Of a stretch of DNA of 64,000 nt, positions 1 to 9,598 are shown piece after piece. The DNA is from Cellvibrio sp. GTDB lineage: Bacteria > Pseudomonadota > Gammaproteobacteria > Pseudomonadales > Cellvibrionaceae. Position 1 is the first letter of the stretch, and each line of letters starts with the position of its first letter. Below the pieces are notes generated by a model. The model searched no databases and was not told where the DNA came from. It worked only from the letters and a program-made list of their open reading frames with translations. Location of the stretch: assembly GCA_016712405.1 (NCBI GenBank), contig JADJRD010000001.1, positions 496,001-560,000 on the forward strand. Direction: 5' to 3'. Both the position numbers and the translations under genes were made by a program.

Positions 1-1
1 T

Positions 2-1792
2 GCGTTAGTGGTGTTGGCAGAAAACGATAAAATCAAACAGCATTTAGCGAAAAATGGTGTTATTGCAGAAAGTTTACAAGATATTAAACCTATGGCCGTT
101 GTATCAGCGTCGGGGCTTATGGAAACCTATGCACATATTGGCGAAAACAAGACCTTGGGATTGACTGGCAGACCTCGCCGTCGAGTTCAAAGTTTGGCGA
201 CCTCACAAACTTATGAAATTAACAATAGAATATATTTGTGTTTATCATGGATGCAAAGTGAGCGTGAAGATTACCGCATGTATGACGCTCTATGGCTTTC
301 TCAAAGTTTGGAAGCCGAAATTCATTTTATTTACAAAAACTGGATCAGCTCTGAAGTAGCTGTATTTACGCTGATGATGGATCATCGCTTATATAAAATC
401 CCAAATGCTGCACATCTATTTCAAACTTTACGCAATTTACAATTGCGTACGGAAATTGAATATGTTGGCTACGCATCAGCTAATCTAGCTTATAGAGCTT
501 CCAGGGTTAATCGTTTATCTATCCCCTACTTTCATGTGCACTCCTTAACCAATACTACGCTAGCCGTAGGCATTGGCGATGAAAGTATTAACCCGGAACA
601 CCTTGAACCTGTTGCACGTATGTTGTTGAATAATTTTGATACTGAAAGCGAAATATTCACTTATCGAAAGTTTTCAGAATACGTAAAAAAACGAAAAATG
701 GATGACCTGGTATCCATTCCCGATGCGCCCTGCACCACTCTGTTGGATTTAATGCGCGATATCTACTTGCGGGCACAAAAAAATAATTATTGGTTAATAT
801 CGCGATTTTGTTTCTCACAATTTAACTATTCATTGAATGATTTAACAGATAGCTTAACCCTATTAGCGGCACGAAATTTAGTTCTCTGTGTTGGCGATAA
901 TGACTACACTGAAATTCAAATTGATCAATCCTTCTCAAATTCAAGTTACTTTGAAGGTGTTCGTCAGTTATTTCCTGATGTATTGGAGCGAACATTGGTG
1001 CAGGAAGTCTTATCTGCTATTGGCTCGCTAATTCGATCAGAGCCCATGCTGTTTGATAGTTTACATTCAGTACAGTTGCGTAATTTTTTGCTCTTATGTG
1101 CTATGGACAAAGGAGATGCTGAAGAAGTTAGTCTTTTGGAATGGCTGGGGTTACAATCACCGGCAAAGATTTTCAATAAAATTCGTAATGTTTTGTCATC
1201 GAGAAAACATGTATTTTCAAAAGACATGAACTTCATTTCGCCTTATAAAATCCACCATCATGACAGTAAGATTGATGAAAATCCTTTGTTGCCAGATACC
1301 AATGACACTGATTGGTTAGAGTGGCGAATTGCACGCGGATTAATTACTCATTTTGATAAAAATTTCTTGCAGGATATTTGGCACAGCTTAATGTTTTGTG
1401 AAGCATTAGTGTTTGGCAATCCGGTTGGCAGTGAATCCCGATTGGATTGTGAAATTACTCGCAGTTCCATGACACCCGGAGAAGTCAATTTTGCACATTT
1501 AATTGATCATGTAACACATCAACTCTATCCGCATTATTACAAGGCTGCAGTGGTTGAAGCCTTGTACGCCTATACGCAATTTTGTATCAATCATCCAGAT
1601 AAACACTTTTCAAAGCCATTAGTTTTTAAGGATGTAATAGCCGCTGCTGCCAAGCGATTTGTTGATGAGGCATCTGTAGTCATAGGTAAACGTACGCATG
1701 AAAGTGATTTAAATTTGCTACTTCAGCACACTCCACACGTCTTAAACTTATATGTTTCCTTGGTTTACGCAGATTTAACGAAGCCAGATTGA
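2..1792 (+). CDS. GH15 / phosphorylase-kinase-alpha-like protein, C-terminal part (partial)
   Basis: The reading frame is open to the left edge, so the true start lies outside the window; about 597 residues are visible. Near residues 50-62 is the motif LGLTGRPRRRV followed by a TS-x-x-Y segment, which I recognise from the conserved C-terminal half of phosphorylase kinase alpha/beta subunits and the bacterial GH15-related proteins that resemble them. The GH15 catalytic (alpha/alpha)6 barrel would lie upstream and cannot be judged. There is no signal peptide or membrane segment in the visible part, so a cytoplasmic role in alpha-glucan metabolism is inferred. MalQ and a GH57 enzyme at the far end of the window fit that theme but are 60 kb away. 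The family call is fairly firm; the substrate and any catalytic activity are unknown. Confidence 0.6.
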   Translation, partial: ALVVLAENDKIKQHLAKNGVIAESLQDIKPMAVVSASGLMETYAHIGENKTLGLTGRPRRRVQSLATSQTYEINNRIYLCLSWMQSEREDYRMYDALWLSQSLEAEIHFIYKNWISSEVAVFTLMMDHRLYKIPNAAHLFQTLRNLQLRTEIEYVGYASANLAYRASRVNRLSIPYFHVHSLTNTTLAVGIGDESINPEHLEPVARMLLNNFDTESEIFTYRKFSEYVKKRKMDDLVSIPDAPCTTLLDLMRDIYLRAQKNNYWLISRFCFSQFNYSLNDLTDSLTLLAARNLVLCVGDNDYTEIQIDQSFSNSSYFEGVRQLFPDVLERTLVQEVLSAIGSLIRSEPMLFDSLHSVQLRNFLLLCAMDKGDAEEVSLLEWLGLQSPAKIFNKIRNVLSSRKHVFSKDMNFISPYKIHHHDSKIDENPLLPDTNDTDWLEWRIARGLITHFDKNFLQDIWHSLMFCEALVFGNPVGSESRLDCEITRSSMTPGEVNFAHLIDHVTHQLYPHYYKAAVVEALYAYTQFCINHPDKHFSKPLVFKDVIAAAAKRFVDEASVVIGKRTHESDLNLLLQHTPHVLNLYVSLVYADLTKPD

Positions 1793-1865
1793 ATAAAAAC
1801 CCCCTACCCTCTGGCTTGAGTACATTGCTTGCCATTAAAATGATGCGCACATTTATCATCACTGG

Positions 1866-3322
1866 ATGTATATGAAACTATTTGGCCCCTGCCTGCTAAT
1901 TTTGGGCGCTATCCTGAACATACTTGCGCTTTTCATGTTGTTACCTGTCGGTTTCTCGCTTGCCTATGAAAGTGCTAATCAAGTGGCATTTGTGTTGTCG
2001 GCTACGTTAACCAGCGTAATAGGGATTATTTTTTTGGTCATTGGAAAGAAATATCCAATGGAACAAATGCAGCCTAAACAAGTTTTTTTGGTTACCAGTT
2101 TTGCGTGGGTAGGTGTTTCTACATTTTCTGCGCTACCTGTTGTGCTGATGCAGAACCCTTTAAATATCGCCAGTGCATTTTTTGAAGCGGTTTCAGGCAT
2201 TACCACCACGGGTTCAAGTGTCATGGTTGGACTTGAAAATTACCCCAAAGATATATTGTTGTGGCGATCACTGCTTAACTGGATTGGCGGTGTCGGGATT
2301 ATCGGTATGGCGATTGCGGTGTTACCTTTTTGCGTGTGGGTGGCATGCGCTTATTTAAAACAGAGTCTTCGGAATGGTCAGATAAAGCATTACCTCGTGC
2401 TCAAAGTTTGATGGCGATGATTATTTACGCCTATTTAATTCTTTCAGTTGCCTGTTTTTTTTGTTTCTGGATTGCCGGTATGGATTGGTTTAATGCGATT
2501 AATCACGCAATGGCAACTGTTGCTACGGGTGGATTTTCAACTTCCGATAGCTCATTTGCACAATTTGATAGTTTAATCATTCATTGGATTGCGATTATTT
2601 TTATGATTGCGAGCGCGGCTCCCTTCGTTTTATTTGTGCGATTAATGGTGCACAAAAAGTTTTTATTTTTATCTGACACACAAGTGCGCGGACTATTAAA
2701 AATTATAGGCTTAACCACTCTGATCATTAGCGCTCATTTGATGCTGAGTAATCAAATGGATCCGCTACGTGCTATTACCATGGCGTGTTTTAATCTGGTT
2801 TCAATCATTACGACAACAGGTTTTGCATCAGGCGATTTTCAAACCTGGGGGCAGTTGGCTTGGGTTGTGTTTTTCTTTTGCATATTTATTGGTGGTTGTT
2901 CAGGCTCTACCAGCGGCGGCATTAAAATATTTCGCTTTCAGATTTTTGGTGGGTTAGTTAAAGAACAATTAACAACCGCTATTCACCCCAAAGCAATTAT
3001 TAGTCGGCGTTATAACAATAAATTGATTAGCTCCGAAATCTTATCCTCATCGGTTGCTTATATATTTTTGTTTGCTATCAGCTGGGTTAGCATTTCATTA
3101 ATTCTGGCCTTAACAGGATTGGACATGGTGACATCCATTACTGGCTCCGCTACCGCCTTAATGAATGTAGGCCCTGGATTAGGTAATGTTATTGGCCCTG
3201 CTGGAAATTTTTCGAGCTTGTCTGACACAGCCAAATGGGCATTATCCGCTGGAATGTTGTTAGGGCGATTGGAATTTTTGACACTAATCGTTTTGTTTTC
3301 CAGTATTTTCTGGCGATCCTAA
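1866..3322 (+). CDS. trkH: TrkH-type potassium channel subunit (frameshifted)
   Basis: Membrane subunit of the Trk K+ uptake system, which normally works with the cytoplasmic regulator TrkA (not in this window). Two overlapping frames, 1866-2411 and 2330-3322, together give about 485 residues, the usual TrkH length. All four pore loops are present: TTTGSS, VATGGFS, TTTGFA and NVGPGLG, with the selectivity-filter glycines. The first frame leaves the TrkH pattern after AVLPF. The second resumes at LRVGGMRLFKTES. One extra T in the run of five at 2327-2331 would join them exactly. A second ATG at 1872 is an equally good start. A KdpD-like kinase and KdpE-like regulator follow on the same strand, suggesting they control K+ uptake here. 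Identity is firm; whether the frameshift is real is not. Confidence 0.9.
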
Positions 3323-3341
3323 TGTCGAAATTGTTCACTCA

Positions 3342-4889
3342 ATGAACCGGGACAGTATTTGGTATAAGCTCGCCTACCCTGTCGGTATTTTACTGCCTTG
3401 GATTTTAACACCCTTTGTTTTTTTTATTACCGGATTTATTCCCAAAGCGAATTTACCTCTGCTTTACTTAACCATGGTGGTTTTTTTTGCGATCAATGTG
3501 ACGCTCGAACTCGCATTAATTAACGCACTTTCCAGTTTTTTTGCTTTCAGTTTCTTTTTTGCCAAGCCCTATGGCTCAATCATGATCCATCACAACGAAG
3601 ATTTGTTGATGATTGTTATTTTTTTATTGGTTTCATTATTGGTTGGTTATATTGCAACAAAACATAAGCAGAATGCACAAAAAATACGTATACGCGAATT
3701 AATGACCGATATTGAGTTGGAGTTATTAGAAAGGTTGCCTAAAGCTTTAAACACACAGGATGTGATAGAGGCAATGGCCGAAGCATTAAAACCCTGGAAA
3801 AATAATTGCGTATTAATTATTAAGGGTACCAAATGGGCAACACATCCTATGATTCGTCGATTGACGAATTTACGAAAAACCAATTTGGAAACTTTGCTTG
3901 AGCTTCGTTTAACACCAGATGTGATTCAGAAGATTCCCGATCTTCAAGATGAGCACGATGTTTTTTTTCTTTATAATTCGCGACAGGTGATTGGGCTTTT
4001 AAAGATTTCGATTTCTAATATTCAATACCTACCCAGGGACATTTTTTTATTACTATTACATCAAGTCAATATTTCCCTGGAGCGAACTCGTTTATCGGCT
4101 GATCTTGAAAAAGAAAAGATTGCCAAAGAAAATGAATTACTACGCTCTGCGCTATTATCTTCCGTCTCTCATGATTTTCGCACACCCTTAACCACCATGA
4201 TAGGCGCAACCTCAACAGTCATTGAATTAGGGGAGCATCTTGATAAACAACAGACACAAGAGTTATTGGAAACCGTTCTGGAAGAAGCGCAACGACTAAA
4301 TCGATACACACAAAATCTATTGGATATGACACGATTGGAATTTGGTCAATTACAATTGGTGCGTGATTGGGTAACACTGGAAGAAATAATCAGTGCAGTC
4401 AAAAAACGCTTGAAGCCATTGTTGATTCAAAATGAGCTAAAAGTTGAAATAGATCCAAACCTGCCGTCGCTTTATGTTCAATCTGCATTTATAGAGCAAG
4501 CGATATTTAACATCATAGATAATGCCATTAAATTTTCACCTGCCAGTGCTAGTATTGATGTTAGTTGCCATAAAGAAGATCAAACGATTTTCATCGATAT
4601 TTGTGACCAAGGGCCGGGTATCGCGGAAGAAGATCGTTACAAAGTATTCGAGCGTTTTCATACTGCAAACAAAGGTGATCGCCGTCGATCAGGTAGTGGG
4701 TTAGGTATAACGATTTGTCAGGGCATGATCATGGCGCATGGAGGTATCGTCAGTATTCATGCAAACCCTCACGGGCAGTTTAATCAGACGAATTCAGGCT
4801 GCTGCATACGGATTGAATTACCTATTGAAGGAAATCTAGGCGATAAAAATCTCGATCACCCGCTTTCGGATTCCACTTCCAATGAATAA
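3342..4889 (+). CDS. KdpD-type sensor histidine kinase, short form lacking the N-terminal KdpD/Usp domains
   Basis: The 515-residue protein starts directly with the four-helix DUF4118 membrane block typical of KdpD (about residues 10-105), then a GAF-like linker and a kinase core. The phospho-acceptor is His277 in SVSHDFRTPL. The N box is NIIDNAIKFSP, the G1 box DQGPGI and the G2 box GSGLGI. Full KdpD is about 900 residues and carries an N-terminal KdpD domain plus a Usp domain; both are missing. In the known family KdpD senses K+ or turgor and phosphorylates KdpE to induce kdpFABC. Here no kdpFABC is present and the gene starts 20 bases after trkH, so I infer control of Trk-type uptake. Length and start look complete, and the gene shows no frameshift. 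Confidence 0.85.
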   Translation: MNRDSIWYKLAYPVGILLPWILTPFVFFITGFIPKANLPLLYLTMVVFFAINVTLELALINALSSFFAFSFFFAKPYGSIMIHHNEDLLMIVIFLLVSLLVGYIATKHKQNAQKIRIRELMTDIELELLERLPKALNTQDVIEAMAEALKPWKNNCVLIIKGTKWATHPMIRRLTNLRKTNLETLLELRLTPDVIQKIPDLQDEHDVFFLYNSRQVIGLLKISISNIQYLPRDIFLLLLHQVNISLERTRLSADLEKEKIAKENELLRSALLSSVSHDFRTPLTTMIGATSTVIELGEHLDKQQTQELLETVLEEAQRLNRYTQNLLDMTRLEFGQLQLVRDWVTLEEIISAVKKRLKPLLIQNELKVEIDPNLPSLYVQSAFIEQAIFNIIDNAIKFSPASASIDVSCHKEDQTIFIDICDQGPGIAEEDRYKVFERFHTANKGDRRRSGSGLGITICQGMIMAHGGIVSIHANPHGQFNQTNSGCCIRIELPIEGNLGDKNLDHPLSDSTSNE

Positions 4890-4957
4890 ATTTAACACCG
4901 ATATAACGCCTGGAGTCTTCTTAAACTTTTACAATTGCACTTCATTATGGAGCGCCT

Positions 4958-5647
4958 ATGAATAAAATACTGATTATTGATGACGAACCGCAAATACGTC
5001 GCTTTCTACAAATTGGTTTGACTGCCCAGGGTTATGAAATTTCGGAATCGGCTGAGGGGCGTAGTGGTTTGACTATGGTGGCAGAATTAAATCCAGATTT
5101 GGTGATTTTGGATTTGGGTTTACCTGATTTGGATGGCCAAGTTGTGTTACAAAAACTACGTGATTTTTATCATCAACCAATCATCATTTTATCGGTTCGC
5201 AATTCAGAAGCTGAAATAGTCAAAGCGCTGGATGCTGGCGCCAATGATTATGTTGTTAAACCTTTTGGCATTCAGGAATTGTTGGCAAGAATTCGTGGGT
5301 TATTGAAAGCCTTTGGCCCCAGCGTAAGTTCTGTAATGTCATTTCAAGATGAGCGCGTCAATATTGATTTAACTGAGCGTCGATTGTTAGTTGAAGGCGA
5401 ATTAATTAAATTATCACGAAAAGAATTCGAACTACTCAAACGCCTGATCAATAACGCAGGCCGACTCGTTACTCAACAACAACTATTAAAAGAAATATGG
5501 GGCCGAACTCATATCGAAGATACCCATTACTTACGTATTTTTATCGCACGCTTAAGAACCAAGTTAGGTGATGATCCAACCAATCCACGATATATTGAAA
5601 CCGAGCCGGGTGTGGGCTATCGATTTTTACCTGACACAGGGAATTGA
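4958..5647 (+). CDS. KdpE-like OmpR-family response regulator
   Basis: A 229-residue two-domain regulator. The receiver domain occupies residues 1-115, with acidic residues D8/D9, phospho-acceptor Asp52 in VILDLGLPD and a conserved KPF lysine. The DNA-binding winged helix of OmpR type covers about residues 125-225 and ends in the usual GVGYRF motif. A Shine-Dalgarno GGAG sits just upstream of the ATG. It follows the KdpD-like kinase by 68 bases and is very likely its partner. Sequence style is closest to KdpE (IIDDEPQIRRFL start). Target genes cannot be read from the window; trkH immediately upstream is the natural suspect because no kdp transporter genes are seen. Confidence 0.87.
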   Translation: MNKILIIDDEPQIRRFLQIGLTAQGYEISESAEGRSGLTMVAELNPDLVILDLGLPDLDGQVVLQKLRDFYHQPIIILSVRNSEAEIVKALDAGANDYVVKPFGIQELLARIRGLLKAFGPSVSSVMSFQDERVNIDLTERRLLVEGELIKLSRKEFELLKRLINNAGRLVTQQQLLKEIWGRTHIEDTHYLRIFIARLRTKLGDDPTNPRYIETEPGVGYRFLPDTGN

Positions 5648-5700
5648 TTAATATCTTAAAAATCGCGATCATTGGCGCTTCTTCTATAGGTGTCTAATTG

Positions 5701-6851
5701 ATGCAACATTTTTATAAAAAAGCACTAATATGCCTATTGTGTTTGATAGGTATCAATGCGCTTGTGGGTTATATCTGCATCGATCGCACCTATTTACACC
5801 TCCCCTTGTTACCTGCCGAAGAAAGTGAACTAGCTTGGCGTGCCGAGCCAAGCTCGGATGCAATTCAAAATGGATTATCCTCCATAAAACTCAAAGATGA
5901 TCAATTTGGTTTAAGTTTTGAATTTACAATTGTAAAGAAAGCTGAGCATCCTTTTGCTTCTGTTGCCATGTCGTTTATTGATCAAACAAATAACAACATT
6001 ATGATCGACTTGTCGCAATACAACAGTATTTCGTTCAGTAGTAAATGTTCGCCAGCCAATACCTTGACTTTCAGCGTCCTCACATTTGAGGAAAAAGTTT
6101 CTATCCCCAATGATTTTTTAACCTACCGCAACCCTTCCACATTTTTTTCATGCAGTGATCATTGGGCGCATAACAATATTGATCTGACACGCCTTGAAAC
6201 CCCCGATTGGTGGATTGCTATGTTTAAACTGGATTTATCCGAGCAAACCTATGTACTCAATAAAGTTCCTAGAATTACATTCAGTAGTACGTTTCAAAGT
6301 CCGATAGGAAAATTAGCGGAGGTGCAGATTGATGCCATCACATTACACGGGCGTGATTGGCGTTACCTGTACTTTTTAGGCATTTTCATGATTTTAATTT
6401 GGAGTGGCTATGCAGTCTGGTTTTTTAGGCAACATACCTTGGCACTCATTGGTGATTTAAAAATAAATTACAAAGAGATCGTCCATTAGTTGCATACCAA
6501 CAATTATCCATGGAACCACATCATGACAAAGAAAAAGGAGCGATCCTTCGATTTATGGGGACGGAATATTCCAATGCTGATCTGGACTTGGATACTCTGG
6601 TAACCAAGATAGGTGTTAGCCGTACTAAAATTAACGATATATTGAAAGCAGAACTGGGTTTTACCTTTTCTACTTATCTAAATAAATTACGACTTACTGA
6701 AGCTGCGCGATTACTATCGGATAAGGAAGATGCCAACGTGGCCGAAATTGCCTATTCCGTGGGTTACAAAAACGTGTCTTACTTTAATAAACTCTTTAAA
6801 GAAGAGTACGGTTGTACCCCAAAAATCTTTAAACATCTTTACGATAAATAA
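5701..6851 (+). CDS. Membrane-tethered AraC-family transcriptional regulator (frameshifted)
   Basis: Two frames make one protein. The first (5701-6489) has a transmembrane helix near residues 8-26, an extracytoplasmic domain of about 200 residues and a second helix near residues 226-245. The second frame (6510-6851, open upstream to about 6480) is a C-terminal AraC/XylS DNA-binding domain with two helix-turn-helix units and the signature KLRLTEAARLL...VAEIAYSVGY...YFNKLFKEEYG. One extra C at the CC at 6483-6484 fuses them, giving IVPLVAYQQLS across the join. This TM-sensor-TM-AraC layout suits a one-component regulator sensing a periplasmic signal. The ligand is unknown. The alternative, a separate small AraC gene starting at ATG 6510, is less likely because there is no good ribosome binding site. 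Confidence 0.75.
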
Positions 6852-7003
6852 GACTCCTAGGTTTTCACAATTCAATTTATAACAAAAAATACTTCAACTA
6901 TTTGTATTTTGATAACAATTTTCGAAAAAACGATACCTCAACACTCCCGATCTAGATATTCTCAGCCCTAATAAAGATAAAACCCATTCTATTGGAGGCT
7001 CAT

Positions 7004-7399
7004 ATGAATCACTCATTTGATAGTGTCAATAACATTCTTACCCACCATCCACTGAAAGCACTGTTCAATACTCATATTCGAGATTACGACTCAGGTAGAG
7101 TTGTTCTGGAGTTGAAAACGTTGGATCAGTTTGCAGATATCCGACGGTTAAGAGGCACCTTCGGTTGTATTGTGGATTGCCTCGCCTGTATAGCCGGCCG
7201 AGATTCAATAGGCGACTGCTCTGTTTCGGAATATGAAATCAACTTTCACTCCTCTTCCTTCAGTCATGAGTTAGTTGCCAGCGCCAGTATTGAATATTCC
7301 AATACTCAATGTGCAACCTACTCTTGTTCCATCTACGCTAAAGAAGACTCACAAAATAGATTGATTGCAGAATCACAAGGTACACTTTTTAAGAATTGA
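7004..7399 (+). CDS. Hotdog-fold thioesterase-like protein (PaaI/DUF4442-like)
   Basis: A 131-residue single-domain cytoplasmic protein. Length and pattern (HHPLKALFN, then RRLRGTFGCIVDCLACIAGR in place of the usual central helix, then beta strands) suggest the hotdog fold used by acyl-CoA thioesterases. The start is ATG 7004 because GGAGG lies five bases upstream; a longer TTG frame from 6992 would include that ribosome site. The central helix lacks an obvious catalytic Asp/Glu in the standard place, so activity is uncertain. The gene ends exactly where the flagellin remnant on the other strand becomes unreadable, so this gene may mark a recombination junction. Confidence 0.5.
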   Translation: MNHSFDSVNNILTHHPLKALFNTHIRDYDSGRVVLELKTLDQFADIRRLRGTFGCIVDCLACIAGRDSIGDCSVSEYEINFHSSSFSHELVASASIEYSNTQCATYSCSIYAKEDSQNRLIAESQGTLFKN

Positions 7400-7404
7400 A
7401 TTAT

Positions 7405-7494
7405 CTGAGTCGCCAAATCCAAACTGACACCTGAACGCATCAGCTGTCGCTGTGCGTTTTGTGATGCCAAATTGGTATTGATGACAAGTGACAT
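7405..7494 (-). pseudogene. Flagellin (fliC) N-terminal remnant
   Basis: Reading the minus strand from ATG 7494 gives MSLVINTNLASQNAQRQL followed by MRSGVSLDLATQ. This is the flagellin D0 signature (M-x-L-V-I-N-T-N-x-A-S-x-N-A-Q-R). An AGGA ribosome site stands before the ATG. After about 30 residues the similarity stops, at about 7405, next to the 3' end of the hotdog gene, and the frame runs to a stop inside it. The rest of the flagellin is absent. It lies just downstream of fliD on the same strand. Identity is clear from the N-terminal signature alone; expression of a useful product is implausible. Confidence 0.75.
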
Positions 7495-7547
7495 GGAAAA
7501 ATCCTGAATGATCTACAGATTATCTATCGACCAGTTTTGGATTAGCT

Positions 7548-9413
7548 TTAATTATTTTTTGATGTGAATGGCAATCTATCTAATATGCCATCTAAGGAGG
7601 AGCCAATACTTTTTAAACTACGGACAATGCCTTCCATTGCAGCAAATTGCGCCTGCAATCTTGCTTTGTAGGCCTCTGTACGACGATCCAATAATTTTTG
7701 GTCTTCTTCCACTTTCTTAATATCTTTATTGATATTGTTTTCTCGATTTTTTATCAAACCGGATGATTTAGTAAAGTTATCAATCAACTCATTGAATGAA
7801 GTTGCGAAGCCTTTTGAAAAAGTGATATTGGCGGTTGTCGCTCCGACACCTATCTTCATGCTTAAACCTTCGGCGTTACTACCAATGGCGGGCAAGAGTA
7901 CATTTCCGTAGCCAAATGCAGCCACACCACCCACAGTACCGGCCACATCAATACCATTGGTTCCTGTCGCCACACTCAAACCCAAATTTGCCATATCGAC
8001 TGGTGAGCCAACGGACGTAATAGCAACTTTACTGGCACTACCAAAATCGTTTGAAGTGAATTCTAAGTGGTCAGAATTAAACCCAACACTGACATTGACT
8101 TTAGCTGCCACCAAATTGGTGTCTAGATTAATTAAACTTTGAAAATCAGCCGCCAATTCTGCACCTGATGCGTAATTTTTATTGGCAGGTAATGCGATGG
8201 TCGCCGTTTCAATATCATTAATTTTAATTTTAAAACTGTAGTCGCCGGTTAATGTGTTAAACGGAATTGTGATCGCACTACCGTTAAGAAACCCTTTTGT
8301 GGCATTGGTGGTGATATTGACAGCATAGGTGCCAGGAACCGATTTTGCGCTGTGCCCTGTAACAGTGACTTTAGAATTATCCGATGATTTTTTAGGAACA
8401 AAAAAATCACGAACGGCTGCAAAATTATTTTTTAAGGTGTTGTTAAAATCCGTTGGCTTACCATCTTCAATAATTTCTAAATGACCATCAGCAACCCGAG
8501 TGCGAATGCCCATTGCACCCAGTGTGGAGAAATCACTGCTGGAACCCGCAATAGGCGCTCCCAAAATAGAGCGGAGTGATGTCATTAAGCTTTTTGAAAG
8601 TGGATCTTGTCGCAGGCTGCCAAAGGCTTCCTTTTCTTCGTCGTAACCCACCAATTTTTTAGTGTCAGTTAAAAAAGTATTGTACGCAGCGACAAAATCA
8701 CGAATAGCCGTCTCCGCTGAAGATTTATCATGTGCGATATTGATCGATACTACTTCTGACGCAGACTCATTAAACAAATCGAATTCCAAACCGTCGATGA
8801 CATCGGTGACATGATTAGAGGCGCGAGTTAACAATAATCCATTCACGCGTATTTCAGCGTCCACTCCATCTAACAGAGGGTCCAGTGCCAAGCCATCAAT
8901 TTCATTGTAATTAAAATTGGCTAAGCCCAATGCCCCTGGCGTTTCAACAGCGGTCAGATCAATTTCATTTTTTGCACCGGAAGGTGCAGTGATCAATAAT
9001 TTATACGCACCATCTTCACCTACAATACTGGCCTGTACACCGATATTGGCAGCATTGATTGCATCTTTTAAACCCGTTAAAGAGTTATTGCTGTCATCAA
9101 TGGTAATAGTGGCGCCGGTTTTAGCGGCATCAACAGTAAAATCATCATGTGCGCCATTCCACTCACCGAAACGAATGGCTAATGTTCCCTTACCGACAGC
9201 AGTATCCACTGAAGCATATTCCCCCGAACTGACCGATTGGGATTGTGCAATTTTTTCAATTTTTAATTTGTATTCACCTGATGAAGCTTTCGCATCCAGC
9301 TTGGTAATTCCCATTAAGTTGGTTTCAGGAATTGCCACACTTTTGGCATTAAAGGTGTCAGGGTTGTTCAGTGCTTTTGCAGCGGTATCCAATTTGGCTA
9401 ATTCTGAACGCAT
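7548..9413 (-). CDS. fliD: Flagellar filament cap protein FliD, 5'-truncated
   Basis: FliD caps the growing flagellar filament outside the cell. The visible 621 residues include the FliD N-terminal domain core, a long variable middle region and the C-terminal coiled region. The frame reads back past Met 9413 with good FliD sequence (AQTARLTTRKETLDTQISDYG) to about 9480, then degenerates and meets a TAG near 9490. The usual first 25-30 residues, with the SGLD-type D0 start, are missing, so the annotated Met is internal to the normal protein. No other intact flagellar structural gene is nearby and a flagellin scrap follows. I read this as a leftover of a flagellar locus. A fused assembly is the alternative. 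Confidence 0.75.
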   Translation of the reverse strand: MRSELAKLDTAAKALNNPDTFNAKSVAIPETNLMGITKLDAKASSGEYKLKIEKIAQSQSVSSGEYASVDTAVGKGTLAIRFGEWNGAHDDFTVDAAKTGATITIDDSNNSLTGLKDAINAANIGVQASIVGEDGAYKLLITAPSGAKNEIDLTAVETPGALGLANFNYNEIDGLALDPLLDGVDAEIRVNGLLLTRASNHVTDVIDGLEFDLFNESASEVVSINIAHDKSSAETAIRDFVAAYNTFLTDTKKLVGYDEEKEAFGSLRQDPLSKSLMTSLRSILGAPIAGSSSDFSTLGAMGIRTRVADGHLEIIEDGKPTDFNNTLKNNFAAVRDFFVPKKSSDNSKVTVTGHSAKSVPGTYAVNITTNATKGFLNGSAITIPFNTLTGDYSFKIKINDIETATIALPANKNYASGAELAADFQSLINLDTNLVAAKVNVSVGFNSDHLEFTSNDFGSASKVAITSVGSPVDMANLGLSVATGTNGIDVAGTVGGVAAFGYGNVLLPAIGSNAEGLSMKIGVGATTANITFSKGFATSFNELIDNFTKSSGLIKNRENNINKDIKKVEEDQKLLDRRTEAYKARLQAQFAAMEGIVRSLKSIGSSLDGILDRLPFTSKNN

Positions 9414-9487
9414 TAAACCGTAATCGGAAATTTGTGTATCCAGTGTCTCCTTGCGTGTGGTTAACCGCGCGGTTTGTGCCGCTTTAC

Positions 9488-9598
9488 AAAAACAATTATC
9501 TGGTATCTATAGCGGCAAAGATTTGCCGTTCTTTAGGCAAAAATTGCACAAATAAACCATTTCCAGTAGTTAGAGCATAGCTTGTGCCAAAGGTAAAT
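9488..9598 (-). other. Unassigned coding-like scrap between lolE and fliD
   Basis: Directly after the lolE stop, one minus-strand frame reads about 34 residues (SYALTTGNGLFVQFLPKERQ and onward) to a TAA near 9490. It has no start codon of its own and I cannot name the source. It may be a C-terminal scrap left by the event that removed the fliD 5' end, or chance. Confidence 0.2.
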
